NCBI GenBank assembly: GCA_947630585.1
Contig: CANRIE010000108.1
Span: forward strand, 1-36,148
Length of the DNA stretch: 36,148 nucleotides
Origin: an uncultured Bacilli bacterium
Lineage (GTDB): Bacteria > Bacillota_I > Bacilli_A > RF39 > UBA660
Direction: 5' to 3'
Shown: in pieces, positions 7,804-17,157 of the stretch
Position numbering within the stretch: the stretch's first letter is position 1
Layout: every line of letters starts with the position of its first letter
Made by a program: the position numbers and the translations under genes
Notes under the pieces: model-generated
The model's database searches: none
Told to the model about the DNA's origin: nothing
Seen by the model: only the letters and a program-made list of their open reading frames with translations

Positions 7804-9423
7804 GCGATGATAACCATCTTTCTTTAAAGCTGATATTAATAATCTAAGTTTTTCGTTTTCGGCTGTTAATCTTTTAATTTCTGCCATTGCTTCTTTGATA
7901 TCTGAGAAAAAAGCTTTATCTGTTTGCTGTTTTGAAGAACGCTTTTTAATTTCTTGCAAATGAGCAATATAACCACCTTCTCCATTTGTTCCAAAGACTA
8001 TATTTTCAAGAACTGAATCATAACTTGCAGGGGCATTTAAATCAAAGAAACTCTCAGGAGTTATATTTTGAACTCTATTAGCCATTTCTGTGCAAAAACT
8101 TTCAACATCTTCTGTTGGAGTGTAATCACAAATAGCTTTATAAACTTTTCTAATTGCATTAGCATCAAAATAATTTTTGGTTATATACAATTCAGATAAG
8201 AAACGTTTAGAAGTTATATCATAGATTGCCTGATTAGAAAGTGGTGGATCAAAATATTTAAATACTTTTAATATTTCATCAGATGTTAACTCTGAAAATA
8301 AAGTATGACCACTTTCATCAGGAGTTATCATGTTTAAACCTAATTTAGGAAGAAGTGTAATACGAGGATTATTATCATCAAATTTACATTTAATTATTTT
8401 TTTCAATAATTTTCTACTTGGTTCTCTATGCCTTAATTCTTGTTTTAAAATCTCTTCGTAATTATCACCAAATTTAGCTCTTAAAATACTGCTTGGTTTA
8501 TCAATATAATTATAAATAGTATCATCAGCATTAAATAAGAATAAATCATGATATTTTCTTATAAATTCTCTACCTTTTAAACTTTCATTATTATTAGAAT
8601 TAAATAGTTTAGTATTATTTAATATTGCTAAATCAGATTGAGAAACATAAATATTTCTATGTAACAAACTTTCTTGAATATTTAAAAGTTTATTTGCTTG
8701 CTCTTTAGTTAAATTACTGCAAAAAGTGGTTGGATTTTTAGAATTATAGCAAATATCCATAATTACATTCCATAATTCACTTGCTTTTTCATCGGTTATT
8801 TTATTTAAAATAATATTTACAAATTTAGTTATTAATTCATTATCTGATAAAATATAATTGGAAAATAACCATGAACTACTAGTTCGATCAAGAGTATTTA
8901 AAATATGAGTTGGTTCACTTATTATATTATGAATAGCAAGATTTAATTCATTATTTTGTTGATTAGTCATAAAAGTTCTAAATAAATAATTAAGAAGTGT
9001 TAAATTATGACCTTTAGTTGGAGAATCAAAGACAATACTATATATTCTTCTATCTCTACTATTATTTAGTAGTTTGTAAAAGGCCTCTTTATTATACATA
9101 AGAGCATAATCAATTGCACAATAACCTTCTTTAGAAGGTTTGAATAAATCAAATTTACTTAATAATTCAATATGTTTTAAAGTCTTTTTTCTAGTTGGAG
9201 GTTGAACTTTAAAATCAATTACCATTTCTTCAGTATAAATACCATTAATAAGTTGATCTACTAAATAATTATAATTATTTTTAATTGCAATCTGTAATAA
9301 ATTAAGTCCATAATAATCTTCAATTTTGGCAATATCATCAAAAGAGACTTTTAAATATCTCAAAGCATCTTTTAATTCAATTTCTCCAGTTTCAATTTTT
9401 TTAGCCAAATCATTTATATCCAT
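7801..9423 (-). CDS. Ankyrin-repeat-like protein with C-terminal coiled coil
   Basis: This 540-residue, soluble protein shows ankyrin-type segments near the N-terminus (GLNLLQIAIKNNYNYLVDQL, about residues 38-57; YCAIDYALMYNKEAFYKLL, about 100-118). The middle is a long helical region with no motif I know, and the end is a heptad-rich helix (about 505-535, AEIKRLTAENEKLRLL) predicted to coil. Ankyrin-type proteins usually mediate protein-protein contacts; partner and role are unknown. No signal peptide or membrane helix, so cytosolic. The start is ATG 9423 with GAGGG six bases upstream; a GTG four codons earlier has no ribosome binding site. It is a single-gene unit. Confidence 0.6.
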   Translation of the reverse strand: MDINDLAKKIETGEIELKDALRYLKVSFDDIAKIEDYYGLNLLQIAIKNNYNYLVDQLINGIYTEEMVIDFKVQPPTRKKTLKHIELLSKFDLFKPSKEGYCAIDYALMYNKEAFYKLLNNSRDRRIYSIVFDSPTKGHNLTLLNYLFRTFMTNQQNNELNLAIHNIISEPTHILNTLDRTSSSWLFSNYILSDNELITKFVNIILNKITDEKASELWNVIMDICYNSKNPTTFCSNLTKEQANKLLNIQESLLHRNIYVSQSDLAILNNTKLFNSNNNESLKGREFIRKYHDLFLFNADDTIYNYIDKPSSILRAKFGDNYEEILKQELRHREPSRKLLKKIIKCKFDDNNPRITLLPKLGLNMITPDESGHTLFSELTSDEILKVFKYFDPPLSNQAIYDITSKRFLSELYITKNYFDANAIRKVYKAICDYTPTEDVESFCTEMANRVQNITPESFFDLNAPASYDSVLENIVFGTNGEGGYIAHLQEIKKRSSKQQTDKAFFSDIKEAMAEIKRLTAENEKLRLLISALKKDGYHR

Positions 9424-9450
9424 ATTATCCCTCACTTACTTTAGTTTAAT

Positions 9451-9459
9451 ATTATCACA
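9451..9459 (-). promoter_or_regulatory. Possible extended -10 of the ankyrin-like gene
   Basis: On the minus strand TGTGATAAT (complement of 9459-9451) fits TGn plus a near-consensus -10, 28 bp before the ATG. No convincing -35 is seen. Confidence 0.35.
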
Positions 9460-9551
9460 ATTAATAAATATTAGCAATAATATTTAAAAAAATTTAATAC
9501 TAAAAATGTAAAGTAAATTTATGAAAATTACTTTCTTTTTGAAATAAGATT

Positions 9552-9560
9552 TGCTATACT
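9552..9560 (+). promoter_or_regulatory. Extended -10 promoter of the lgt operon
   Basis: TGCTATACT (9552-9560) is a near-consensus extended -10, 21 bp before the TTG start. A TTGAAA at 9539 is too close to be its -35. Confidence 0.5.
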
Positions 9561-9581
9561 TCTAAAGAGGAAGTGGTTTGA

Positions 9582-10205
9582 TTGGAAAAACTTAAAGTGG
9601 CTATATTTTTATTGGTTATTTCTATTTTAGCAGCAATTTCCTTATTTGAATCTTATTTCGAAAGAGGATATATAGGTGCTTTAATAGCAGCTTTGTTTAT
9701 TTTATTATTAGTTTTTATCGTAATATATATATTATTAGATGATATACAATTTAAGAAATTTAATTTAAAAAAAGAGAGAAAAATTAAAAAATATGGTGTT
9801 ATTAAAGATGTTTTAAAAAATAATACAGTTGGAGGATATAACGTTGTTGTTAGTTATACAATAAAAAATAAAAATTATCAAACTAAAAGTGAAAGTTTAT
9901 TTTTTAATCCTCTACCACTTATTAAAGAATTTAATATAAAAGAAATACCTATTTATATTTTAGTAAATTCTAATAAAGTTTTAATTGATATTGATTATTT
10001 TAGTTACTATATGGAAGAAAAAAATAATCAAGCTAAATATTTATTTAATATATCAAATAAAAATAAAATTTATATGGGAAAAAGTATACCTATTTATTTT
10101 GAAACTCTAAATGATTTAGAATTTATACCAGTTTATATTTTACCCAATAATCCTAAAAAGTGTTATGTAGATGTTTCAGTTTTAAATAATGAAGGGGGAA
10201 TTTAA
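9582..10205 (+). CDS. Two-TM membrane protein with DUF3592-like extracytoplasmic domain
   Basis: I do not recognise a defined family with certainty. The 207-residue protein has two helices (about residues 5-20 and 30-53), a basic linker and a beta-rich domain (about 68-150). The run KYGVIKDVL...GGYNVVVSYTIKNKNYQTKS resembles the DUF3592 pattern. The start is taken as TTG 9582 behind the GAGGAAGTGG purine run; no nearby ATG is in frame. It is the first gene of a tight operon, with lgt starting three bases after its stop, but no functional link to lipoprotein modification is evident. Confidence 0.55.
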   Translation: MEKLKVAIFLLVISILAAISLFESYFERGYIGALIAALFILLLVFIVIYILLDDIQFKKFNLKKERKIKKYGVIKDVLKNNTVGGYNVVVSYTIKNKNYQTKSESLFFNPLPLIKEFNIKEIPIYILVNSNKVLIDIDYFSYYMEEKNNQAKYLFNISNKNKIYMGKSIPIYFETLNDLEFIPVYILPNNPKKCYVDVSVLNNEGGI

Positions 10206-10207
10206 TT

Positions 10208-11011
10208 ATGAATCGGGTTGCAATTGATTTAGGTTTTATTCAAATTTATTGGTATTCTATAACTATGTTATGTGGAGTAATATTTGGAGGAAGCCTTGCG
10301 TATTTAGAACTTAAAAGAAACAAAAGAGATACTAAGTTTTATTTAGATATGATTTTTTATGTTATAGTATTTGGTTTTTTAGGAGCAAGACTTTATTATG
10401 TTTTATTTAACTTAGATTATTATTTAGAAAATGTGGGTGAGATACTTGCTATTTGGAATGGGGGATTAGCAATTCATGGAGCAATTATAGCAGGTATTAT
10501 AACCATATTTATTTATAGTAAAATTCATAATAAGAAAAAAAGTGAAGTTATAGGTTATTTAGATGCTACAACATTAGGCTTAATTTTAGGTCAAATAATT
10601 GGAAGATGGGGAAATTTCTTCAATAGTGAGGCTCATGGTGGGGAAACAACAAGAGCATTTTTAGAAAGTATCCATATCCCAGACTTTATAATTAAAGGAA
10701 TGACAATTGATGGAGTAGTATATCATCCAACGTTTCTTTATGAATCATTTTTAAATTTAATTGGTTTAATAATATTACTTATAGTGTGCCGAATTAAAAA
10801 AGTTAAAGTTGGAATGCCACTTGCTGTTTACTTAATGTGGTATGCAGTAGTCAGATTCTTCATTGAAAGTATGCGAACTGATAGTTTAATGTTAGGTTCC
10901 TTAAAAATGGCTCAAGTAATTTCCATTTTCTTCTTTATAATTGGTATAATAATCTTTATAATTTCTAAAAAATATGGTATAAATTATAATAAGGAGAGTG
11001 ATAAAAAATGA
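10208..11011 (+). CDS. lgt: Phosphatidylglycerol-prolipoprotein diacylglyceryl transferase
   Basis: Lgt moves a diacylglyceryl group from phosphatidylglycerol to the lipobox Cys of prolipoproteins, the first step of lipoprotein maturation in the membrane. The 267-residue sequence shows typical Lgt features: GARLYYVLFN near residue 58, GGLAIHGAIIAG near 86, and the signature region GRWGNFFNSEAHGG near 137, within about seven membrane helices. It overlaps the next gene by four bases (ATGA) and ends with TGA, evidence that UGA is a stop here. A lipoprotein gene is present at 20212, a plausible client. Confidence 0.96.
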   Translation: MNRVAIDLGFIQIYWYSITMLCGVIFGGSLAYLELKRNKRDTKFYLDMIFYVIVFGFLGARLYYVLFNLDYYLENVGEILAIWNGGLAIHGAIIAGIITIFIYSKIHNKKKSEVIGYLDATTLGLILGQIIGRWGNFFNSEAHGGETTRAFLESIHIPDFIIKGMTIDGVVYHPTFLYESFLNLIGLIILLIVCRIKKVKVGMPLAVYLMWYAVVRFFIESMRTDSLMLGSLKMAQVISIFFFIIGIIIFIISKKYGINYNKESDKK

Positions 11012-11910
11012 ATTACGATTGTATAATTGTTGGAGGAGGAATTGCTGGAATAACAGCTAGTATTTATTTAAAAAATGCTAATAAAAAAGTTCTATTAATT
11101 GAAAAAGGAACGATGGGAGGAATATTAAACAAGGTAAGTACTATTAAAAACTATCCTGGTTTTAAAGAAATAGCAGGACCTGACTTAGCTTTTAATCTAT
11201 ATGAACAAGCCAAAGTTAATGAGATTGAAATTGTTCTTGATACTGTAATTGATATTGAAAATAAAGATAATCTTAATAAAGTTATTTTAAAAGATAAAGA
11301 ATATACTTGTAAATATCTAATTTTGGCAACGGGGAAGGAAGCTCGGAAATTAGGACTTCCTAACGAAGATAAATTAGTAGGCCATGGTGTTAGTTACTGC
11401 GCTTTATGTGATGCAAATTTTTATAAAGGCAAAGATGTATGCGTGATTGGAGCCGGGGACTCTGCCTTACTTGAATCTTTATATCTTGCTAATATTTGTC
11501 GAAGTGTAACTATTTTAAATAAATATCCTAAATTTAAAGGACAAGAGGGAATGCTTAAAGATTTATTAAAACATGATAATGTTAAAATTCTTTATAATAG
11601 TTTAACAACATCCTTAAAAGAAGAAGATGAGAGATTAGTTGGCATTACTTATCAACAAGATTCTAAAGACAAGGAACTTAAAACAGATGCTATATTTGTC
11701 TATATTGGAAGTACACCTAATATCTTATCAGGGTTAGATTTAGAACTTGATGGTAAATACTTAAAAGTTGATGAAAATAAAAAAACGAACCTTGATAATA
11801 TCTATGCAGTAGGTGACGTTATTAGTAAAGATTTATATCAATTAGTTGGAGCAGCAAATGACGGCATGATTGCAGCAACCTCAATTATTAAACGTTTAAA
11901 TAAGGAGTAA
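11008..11910 (+). CDS. trxB: Thioredoxin reductase-like FAD flavoprotein
   Basis: The 300-residue protein matches low-molecular-weight thioredoxin reductase from end to end. It has the FAD dinucleotide motif GGGIAG at residues 9-14, ATGKEARKLG near 107, redox-active CALC near 132-135, a second nucleotide motif GAGDSA near 149, and the C-terminal FAD motif YAVGDV near 268. The usual NADPH 2'-phosphate motif HRRxxxR after VTIL is absent: the sequence there reads NKYPKFKG. The electron donor may therefore be NADH or another carrier rather than NADPH (inference). It overlaps lgt by four bases and is followed by whiA two bases later. Confidence 0.88.
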   Translation: MNYDCIIVGGGIAGITASIYLKNANKKVLLIEKGTMGGILNKVSTIKNYPGFKEIAGPDLAFNLYEQAKVNEIEIVLDTVIDIENKDNLNKVILKDKEYTCKYLILATGKEARKLGLPNEDKLVGHGVSYCALCDANFYKGKDVCVIGAGDSALLESLYLANICRSVTILNKYPKFKGQEGMLKDLLKHDNVKILYNSLTTSLKEEDERLVGITYQQDSKDKELKTDAIFVYIGSTPNILSGLDLELDGKYLKVDENKKTNLDNIYAVGDVISKDLYQLVGAANDGMIAATSIIKRLNKE

Positions 11911-11912
11911 CT

Positions 11913-12836
11913 ATGTCTTTTACAACCAGAGTTAAAAATGAAATAAGTAATAATTATAGTAATAAAAATGCCAATATAGCTGAGTTATCAGCCATAGTTA
12001 GAAATTCTTATCATCTTGAAAATGGTTTAGAATTAATAACAGAGAATTCAACAATCTGTAAGCATTTATATAATTTATTTAAAGAAACTTATAATATAAA
12101 TGTTAAAACAGAGATTATAAATAATAAAACAAAACGGGTATATTGGGTTTTTATTCCTGATAAATTAGATATTATTTTAAAAGATTTAGGAGTTTTAGAT
12201 AACAACCATGAATATTTAAAAACACCACCTACTTATATATTAGAATCAGAAGATGAAAAACGAGCTTATTTAAAAGGAATTTTTCTAGCAACGGGAAGTT
12301 GTAATGATCCCAAAACCTCAATGTATCATTTAGAATTTAAAATAGATTATTTAGAAGAAGCAAATTTTGTTTCAAATTTACTTAATGAATTTTATTTAAA
12401 TAGTAAAGTTATTAATCGTGATAAAGGTTATATGGTATATGTTAAAGAAGCTGAGAAAATTGGGGATTTTTTAAGAATAATTGAAGCAAGTCTTGCCGTT
12501 ATGTATTATGAAGATATTAGAATTTATAGAGATCACAAGAATATGACTAATCGGCTTAATAACTGTGAACAAGCTAATTTTGAAAAAAGTATGTTAACAT
12601 CAAGTAAGCAAGTTGAAGATATTAATTTAATTAAAGATGTAATAGGGATTGAGGCTTTAGATACGAAAATCGAGGAAGCAGCTAGGTACCGGTTAAAATA
12701 TCCTGAATCATCATTAGAAGAATTAAGTCAAATTATGACTCTTGAAACCGGTGTTCCTATTACTAAGTCAGGTTTAAATCATCGTTTTCGTAAGATTAAA
12801 GAGATAGCAAACAGGATAAGAGAAAATCAAAAATAA
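11913..12836 (+). CDS. whiA: DNA-binding protein WhiA
   Basis: WhiA is a conserved Gram-positive DNA-binding protein linked to cell division, chromosome segregation and, in actinomycetes, sporulation. The 307-residue sequence has the N-terminal LAGLIDADG-like fold (starting SFTTRVKNEISN, with AYLKGIFLATGSCNDP near residue 112). The C-terminal helix-turn-helix (about 220-300) contains LEELSQIM...ITKSGLNHRFRKI. The start is ATG 11913, with AAGGAG overlapping the end of trxB. The usual rapZ and yvcK neighbours are missing; here it closes the lgt-trxB operon. Confidence 0.95.
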   Translation: MSFTTRVKNEISNNYSNKNANIAELSAIVRNSYHLENGLELITENSTICKHLYNLFKETYNINVKTEIINNKTKRVYWVFIPDKLDIILKDLGVLDNNHEYLKTPPTYILESEDEKRAYLKGIFLATGSCNDPKTSMYHLEFKIDYLEEANFVSNLLNEFYLNSKVINRDKGYMVYVKEAEKIGDFLRIIEASLAVMYYEDIRIYRDHKNMTNRLNNCEQANFEKSMLTSSKQVEDINLIKDVIGIEALDTKIEEAARYRLKYPESSLEELSQIMTLETGVPITKSGLNHRFRKIKEIANRIRENQK

Positions 12837-12839
12837 TGC

Positions 12840-12868
12840 TTGCTTAGAAGGAGTAAAAATAGTATAAT
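12840..12868 (+). promoter_or_regulatory. Promoter of the lemA-DUF2207 operon
   Basis: TTGCTT (12840-12845), 17-bp spacer, TATAAT (12863-12868), ending 23 bp before the lemA ATG. It has the same architecture as the promoter at 2831. Confidence 0.8.
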
Positions 12869-12891
12869 GATTATAGTTAGGAGGAAAAAAT

Positions 12892-13440
12892 ATGTGGCTA
12901 TGGATTATTTTAGGAATCGTAGTAGTTATTCTAGTTTATGTATTTGCAACTTATAATAGTTTAGTAGGACTAAGAAATCGGGTTGAAGAAGCTTTTTCAA
13001 CAATGGATGTTTATTTAAAGAAAAGATGGGATTTAATTCCTAATATTGTTGAAACTGTTAAAGGTTATGCTAAACATGAAAAAGAGACTTTAAGTGATAT
13101 AATGTCTTTAAGAAATAGTGCTTATGATAAGATGTCAGTTAATGATAAAGTTGATGTTAACAATAAATTATCACAAGGAATAACCAAGTTAATGGCAATA
13201 GCTGAAGCGTATCCTGATTTAAAGGCAAATGAAAACTTTAAAGATTTAAGTGGACAACTTGCTAAAGTAGAAGAAGATATTGCTAATGCTAGAAAATATT
13301 ATAATGGAGCTGTTCGAATCATGAATGATAAAGTTGCAATGTTCCCAAGTAATATAATTGCTAGTATGTTCGGTTTCAAAAAACAAAAAATGTTTGAAGC
13401 TAACGAAACTGAAAGAGAAAACGTTAAAGTTAAATTTTAG
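12892..13440 (+). CDS. lemA: LemA family protein
   Basis: The 182-residue protein has one N-terminal membrane helix (residues 2-20) followed by the LemA helical-bundle signature: NSLVGLRNRVEEAFSTMDVYLKKR, then DLIPNIVETVKGYAKHE. LemA proteins are membrane-anchored with a coiled cytosolic or extracytosolic domain; their biochemical role is unknown, but they are often encoded beside DUF2207 or TPM-domain membrane proteins, as here. TTAGGAGG precedes the ATG. Three DUF2207 paralogues follow on the same strand with short gaps, so a joint envelope function is likely (inference). Confidence 0.93.
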   Translation: MWLWIILGIVVVILVYVFATYNSLVGLRNRVEEAFSTMDVYLKKRWDLIPNIVETVKGYAKHEKETLSDIMSLRNSAYDKMSVNDKVDVNNKLSQGITKLMAIAEAYPDLKANENFKDLSGQLAKVEEDIANARKYYNGAVRIMNDKVAMFPSNIIASMFGFKKQKMFEANETERENVKVKF

Positions 13441-13457
13441 AAAAGGAGGGATTTATT

Positions 13458-14657
13458 ATGAATAAGTTAATTAATAAATCTCTTGTTTTCTTTTTATTAT
13501 TGTTTTCATGTTTAAATGTTAAAGCTTTAGAAATAGATCAAGGTTTTAATAATATCTTTATTCCAACAATTTATTATGCTATTCCAATTATCTGTTTAAT
13601 TATATCTTTAATAATACTTGGTATATGTAAAATTAAAAGTCGAAAAAATATTGGTAAGGAAATAATACCACTTGAGTTTTATCAACCAGATAGTTTAAAC
13701 AGTTTAGATGTTGGAAGATTATATAAAGGTGAAGCAAACGAAAAAGATGTTATTTCATTACTTATATATTTAGCAAATAAAGGCTATCTTAAAATATCAG
13801 ATAAGGATAGTAAAGAGAATTTTAAAATAATAAAAATTAAAGATTATGATGGTAATAACAATGAAGAAAAATTATTTTTAGATGGTTTATTTAAAAATGC
13901 TATAAAAAATGAAGAAGGGGAGGAATTTATTACTGTAACTAAATTAAAATATAGGTTTTATAGTACAATTCATAATATCTTAATTAATGTAAATAACGTT
14001 TTTAATGTTCAAAAACTAATTAAAAAAGATTATTCTAAACAAGAATTAAATTTAAAGAAAGTTATTCTTTATTTAATAATTATAGTAATATTATCTTTGA
14101 TATTAATACCAATTTTAAATGGAGGTATAGTAATAATTATAAAAAATATTAGTTATTTAATAGGATTAATTCTTGGAATAACAATAGTTATTTTGATGAT
14201 ATATATAAGAAAAATTATTAAAATTGAGCCTAAACGAACTGATTATGGTAGGAAAATGTTTGCTAAAATAAATGGATTTAAAATGTTTTTAGAAACTGCT
14301 GGGAAGGATAAATTAGAAAAACTAGTTAGTGAAAATCCAAGGTATTTCTATGATATATTACCATTTGTTTATGTTCTTGGAGTATCAAATAAATGGATAA
14401 AGAATTTTGAATACTTAAAATTACAAAGTCCAACTTGGTATTTAGGATTATCTGATTTTAAAGATAAAATTAATAGTACTTTTGAAATTAGTACGAAATA
14501 TATGACATTTAAGTCTAATCTTTATTGCGACAGTTTATCAAGTCTTGAAACAAGTTCTTCTGGTTCAAGTGATTCCGGTGGTGGAATATCAGGAGGAGGC
14601 TCCGGAGGTGGGGTGGAGGCTCATGGTAGAAAGAGGTTTTATGAAAAAATTAATTAA
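13458..14657 (+). CDS. DUF2207-type membrane protein lacking the ectodomain; 3' end frameshifted
   Basis: The protein has a signal peptide (residues 1-24) and an adjacent helix (about 34-57), then goes straight into the cytosolic part shared with its two paralogues: PLEFYQPDSLNSLDVGRLYKGEA, two helices near 195-250, and the GFKMFLETA...PRYFYDILPFVYVLGVSNKW block. The approximately 200-residue DUF2207 ectodomain of the paralogues is missing. At 14610-14613 there are four G where the paralogue pattern predicts five. Restoring one base would end the protein at TAG 14627-14629 in the same GGGGGGSW tail as its neighbours (about 390 residues). As written it reads on in another frame to 14657 and overlaps the next gene. 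Confidence 0.8.
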   Translation: MNKLINKSLVFFLLLFSCLNVKALEIDQGFNNIFIPTIYYAIPIICLIISLIILGICKIKSRKNIGKEIIPLEFYQPDSLNSLDVGRLYKGEANEKDVISLLIYLANKGYLKISDKDSKENFKIIKIKDYDGNNNEEKLFLDGLFKNAIKNEEGEEFITVTKLKYRFYSTIHNILINVNNVFNVQKLIKKDYSKQELNLKKVILYLIIIVILSLILIPILNGGIVIIIKNISYLIGLILGITIVILMIYIRKIIKIEPKRTDYGRKMFAKINGFKMFLETAGKDKLEKLVSENPRYFYDILPFVYVLGVSNKWIKNFEYLKLQSPTWYLGLSDFKDKINSTFEISTKYMTFKSNLYCDSLSSLETSSSGSSDSGGGISGGGSGGGVEAHGRKRFYEKIN

Positions 14658-17145
14658 TAGATTGATTGCTATAGCAGTTATTATAGCAAGCCTTCTAGTT
14701 TTAAATGTTAAAGCTTATGAATATGATTATGAGATAACGAAATTTGATATAGAAATGATAGTAAACTCTGATAACTCATTTGATATTAAAGAAACAATAG
14801 GAGTATATTACAATGTACCAAAGCATGGTATTTATAGAACAATTCCTTTAGAAAATAATATTAAAAGAGCAGATAATACTACTTCTAAAACTTATGCTAT
14901 GGTTGAAAATGTAAGTGTTAATCAAAAATATACAGCAAATAAAGAAGGAAATTATGAGTATGTAATTAGAATTGGATCTGAAGATGAAACTTTAACTGGT
15001 AGTCAAGAATATGTAATTAATTATAAATATGTTTTAAATTATGCTAATGAAGAAGGTTTTGATGAGTTATATTATAATATAATCGGAACTGATTGGGATA
15101 CAACGATAAAAAATGTAACTTTTAAAATCACGATGCCAAAAGATTTTGATAAAAGTAAATTAGGATTTTCTAAAGGAAAATCTGGTTCAACTAATAGTAC
15201 AGGAATTACTTATCAAGTAGATGGAAATATTATAACAGGAAGTTTTGATGGAACATTAAAACCCTCAGAAGGCTTAACAGTAAGGTTAGAATTACCTAAA
15301 GGTTATTTTGAATCTAATAATGATTATATAAATGATAGTAGATATGAATATGTAATAAATAACTATGATATAGAAATGAAAGTAAATCTTGATAATACAT
15401 TTGATATTAAAGAAACAATTGATACCTATTTCAATCAAGAAAAACATGGTATCTATAGAAAACTACCTTTAAGAAATGAAGTTGAAAGATTAGATGGTTC
15501 TAAAACTATAAATCGAGCTAAAGTAACGAATTTAAAAGTTAATCAGGAATATACAACTAGTAAAAAAGACAATTATTTTAGAATTCAAATAGGAAATCCT
15601 AATAAAGTAATTAAAGGAGAAAATAAATATATAATTAATTATAAATATAATTTAGGAAGTGATAAAAATAATAAATATGATGAGTTATATTATAATATAA
15701 TTGGAACCGAATGGGATACAAAAATAAAGAATGTAACTTTTAAAATAACAATGCCTAAAAGCTTTGATGAAAGTAAATTAGGTTTTGCTAAAGGGGAAGA
15801 TGGTTCAACCGATAGTAGAGGCATAACTTATCAAGTAGATGGAAATGTTATAACAGGGAGTTACAATAAATCTTTAGCACCATATGAAGGATTAACAATT
15901 AGATTAGAGTTACCTGAAGGATATTTTGAAGGAGTTGACTTAATTGTTGATTTAAATATTTTACTAATGTTTATTATTCCAATTGCTAGCCTAGTTATTT
16001 CAATCTTTTTATGGTATAAATTTGGAATAGATGATAAAGTAATTGAAACAATTGAATTTTATCCACCTAAAGGCTATAATAGTTTAGAAGTTGGATATTT
16101 ATATAAAGGTATTGCTGAAAATGAAGATGTAATCTCTTTGCTAATATATCTTGCTAATAAAGGGTATATTAAAATAGCAGAAACTGAAGCAAAATCATTA
16201 TTTACATCAGTAAAAAGTTTTGAAATAACTAAATTAAAAGAATATGATGGTGATAATATAAATGAAAAATTATTTTTTAAAGGATTATTTAAAACCGGTG
16301 ATAAAGTAACAGAAAGTGATTTAAGGAATAGTTTTTATGTTACAATGAATGAGATATTAGGAAATATTAATACAAGTGTAAATAATAACCAAATTTTTGA
16401 TAAGGAAACATCTAAAAAAACAATTATTATAGTAATTCTAATGATTATTACCTTTATAACGATGATATTAGTACCAAGTATGGATTATTCATCAGGTATT
16501 ATTAGTATAATAATGACTATATTTACATGTTTATTCCTTTTACCTTTTTATGCTATTGGGTTATTTGCTAAATTACCTTTACTATTTAGAATTGTTTGGT
16601 TAGGGTTTATGATATTCTTGTCCTCATTTTTCGTTTTTGAGACAACAATTTGGCAAGCAATTCAAAATGATTATATATATTTATTTGCAGTAATAGTAGA
16701 TTTATTAAGTTTAATAGGTATGGGAGTAGCTTGTAAATTAATGGCTAAACGGACTAAATATGGACTAGAAATGTTAGGGAAAATAAAAGGATTTAAAACA
16801 TTTTTAGAAACGGCAGAAAAAGAAAAATTAGAGGCTTTAGTCTTAGAAAATCCAACTTATTTTTATGATATCTTGCCTTACACATATGTTCTTGATGTAT
16901 CTAATAAATGGATGGAAAAATTTGAAAGTATTGCCGTTGAACCTCCAACTTGGTATGATAGTTCTGATACTTTTGATATAGTAACGTTCTCTTCATTTGT
17001 AAGTACAACTATTGCATCAGCTACATCTAGTATGTCATCTAGTCCTTCATCATCAAGTGATAGTGATTCTGGAGGCGGTGGTGGCTCATCTGGTGGAGGT
17101 TCATCAGGAGGCGGCTCCGGAGGCGGAGGCGGTGGCTCATGGTAG
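14641..17145 (+). CDS. DUF2207 membrane protein with two tandem ectodomains
   Basis: The start is ATG 14641, with AGAGG four bases upstream and a signal peptide following (residues 1-25); reading further upstream only runs into the previous gene. The 834-residue protein has two similar DUF2207 ectodomains (residues 26-234 and 235-433), each with a DIEM.VN.DN.FDIKET opening, a KHGIYR motif, a DELYYNIIGT.WDT core and an EGLT.RLELP end. A helix (about 438-460) follows, then the cytosolic FYPPKGYNSLEVGYLYKG segment, four more helices (about 585-705), and the GFKTFLETA...YFYDILPYTY block. A Ser/Gly tail ends GGGGGGSW. The second ectodomain is closer to the single one of the next gene than to the first. 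Function of DUF2207 is unknown. Confidence 0.88.
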   Translation: MKKLINRLIAIAVIIASLLVLNVKAYEYDYEITKFDIEMIVNSDNSFDIKETIGVYYNVPKHGIYRTIPLENNIKRADNTTSKTYAMVENVSVNQKYTANKEGNYEYVIRIGSEDETLTGSQEYVINYKYVLNYANEEGFDELYYNIIGTDWDTTIKNVTFKITMPKDFDKSKLGFSKGKSGSTNSTGITYQVDGNIITGSFDGTLKPSEGLTVRLELPKGYFESNNDYINDSRYEYVINNYDIEMKVNLDNTFDIKETIDTYFNQEKHGIYRKLPLRNEVERLDGSKTINRAKVTNLKVNQEYTTSKKDNYFRIQIGNPNKVIKGENKYIINYKYNLGSDKNNKYDELYYNIIGTEWDTKIKNVTFKITMPKSFDESKLGFAKGEDGSTDSRGITYQVDGNVITGSYNKSLAPYEGLTIRLELPEGYFEGVDLIVDLNILLMFIIPIASLVISIFLWYKFGIDDKVIETIEFYPPKGYNSLEVGYLYKGIAENEDVISLLIYLANKGYIKIAETEAKSLFTSVKSFEITKLKEYDGDNINEKLFFKGLFKTGDKVTESDLRNSFYVTMNEILGNINTSVNNNQIFDKETSKKTIIIVILMIITFITMILVPSMDYSSGIISIIMTIFTCLFLLPFYAIGLFAKLPLLFRIVWLGFMIFLSSFFVFETTIWQAIQNDYIYLFAVIVDLLSLIGMGVACKLMAKRTKYGLEMLGKIKGFKTFLETAEKEKLEALVLENPTYFYDILPYTYVLDVSNKWMEKFESIAVEPPTWYDSSDTFDIVTFSSFVSTTIASATSSMSSSPSSSSDSDSGGGGGSSGGGSSGGGSGGGGGGSW

Positions 17146-17157
17146 AAAGGAGTTAAA

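Noticed and set aside
14545-14640. Earlier start for the two-ectodomain DUF2207 gene
   Set aside because: This stretch lies out of frame inside the previous gene's Gly/Ser tail; ATG 14641 has a ribosome binding site and a signal peptide.
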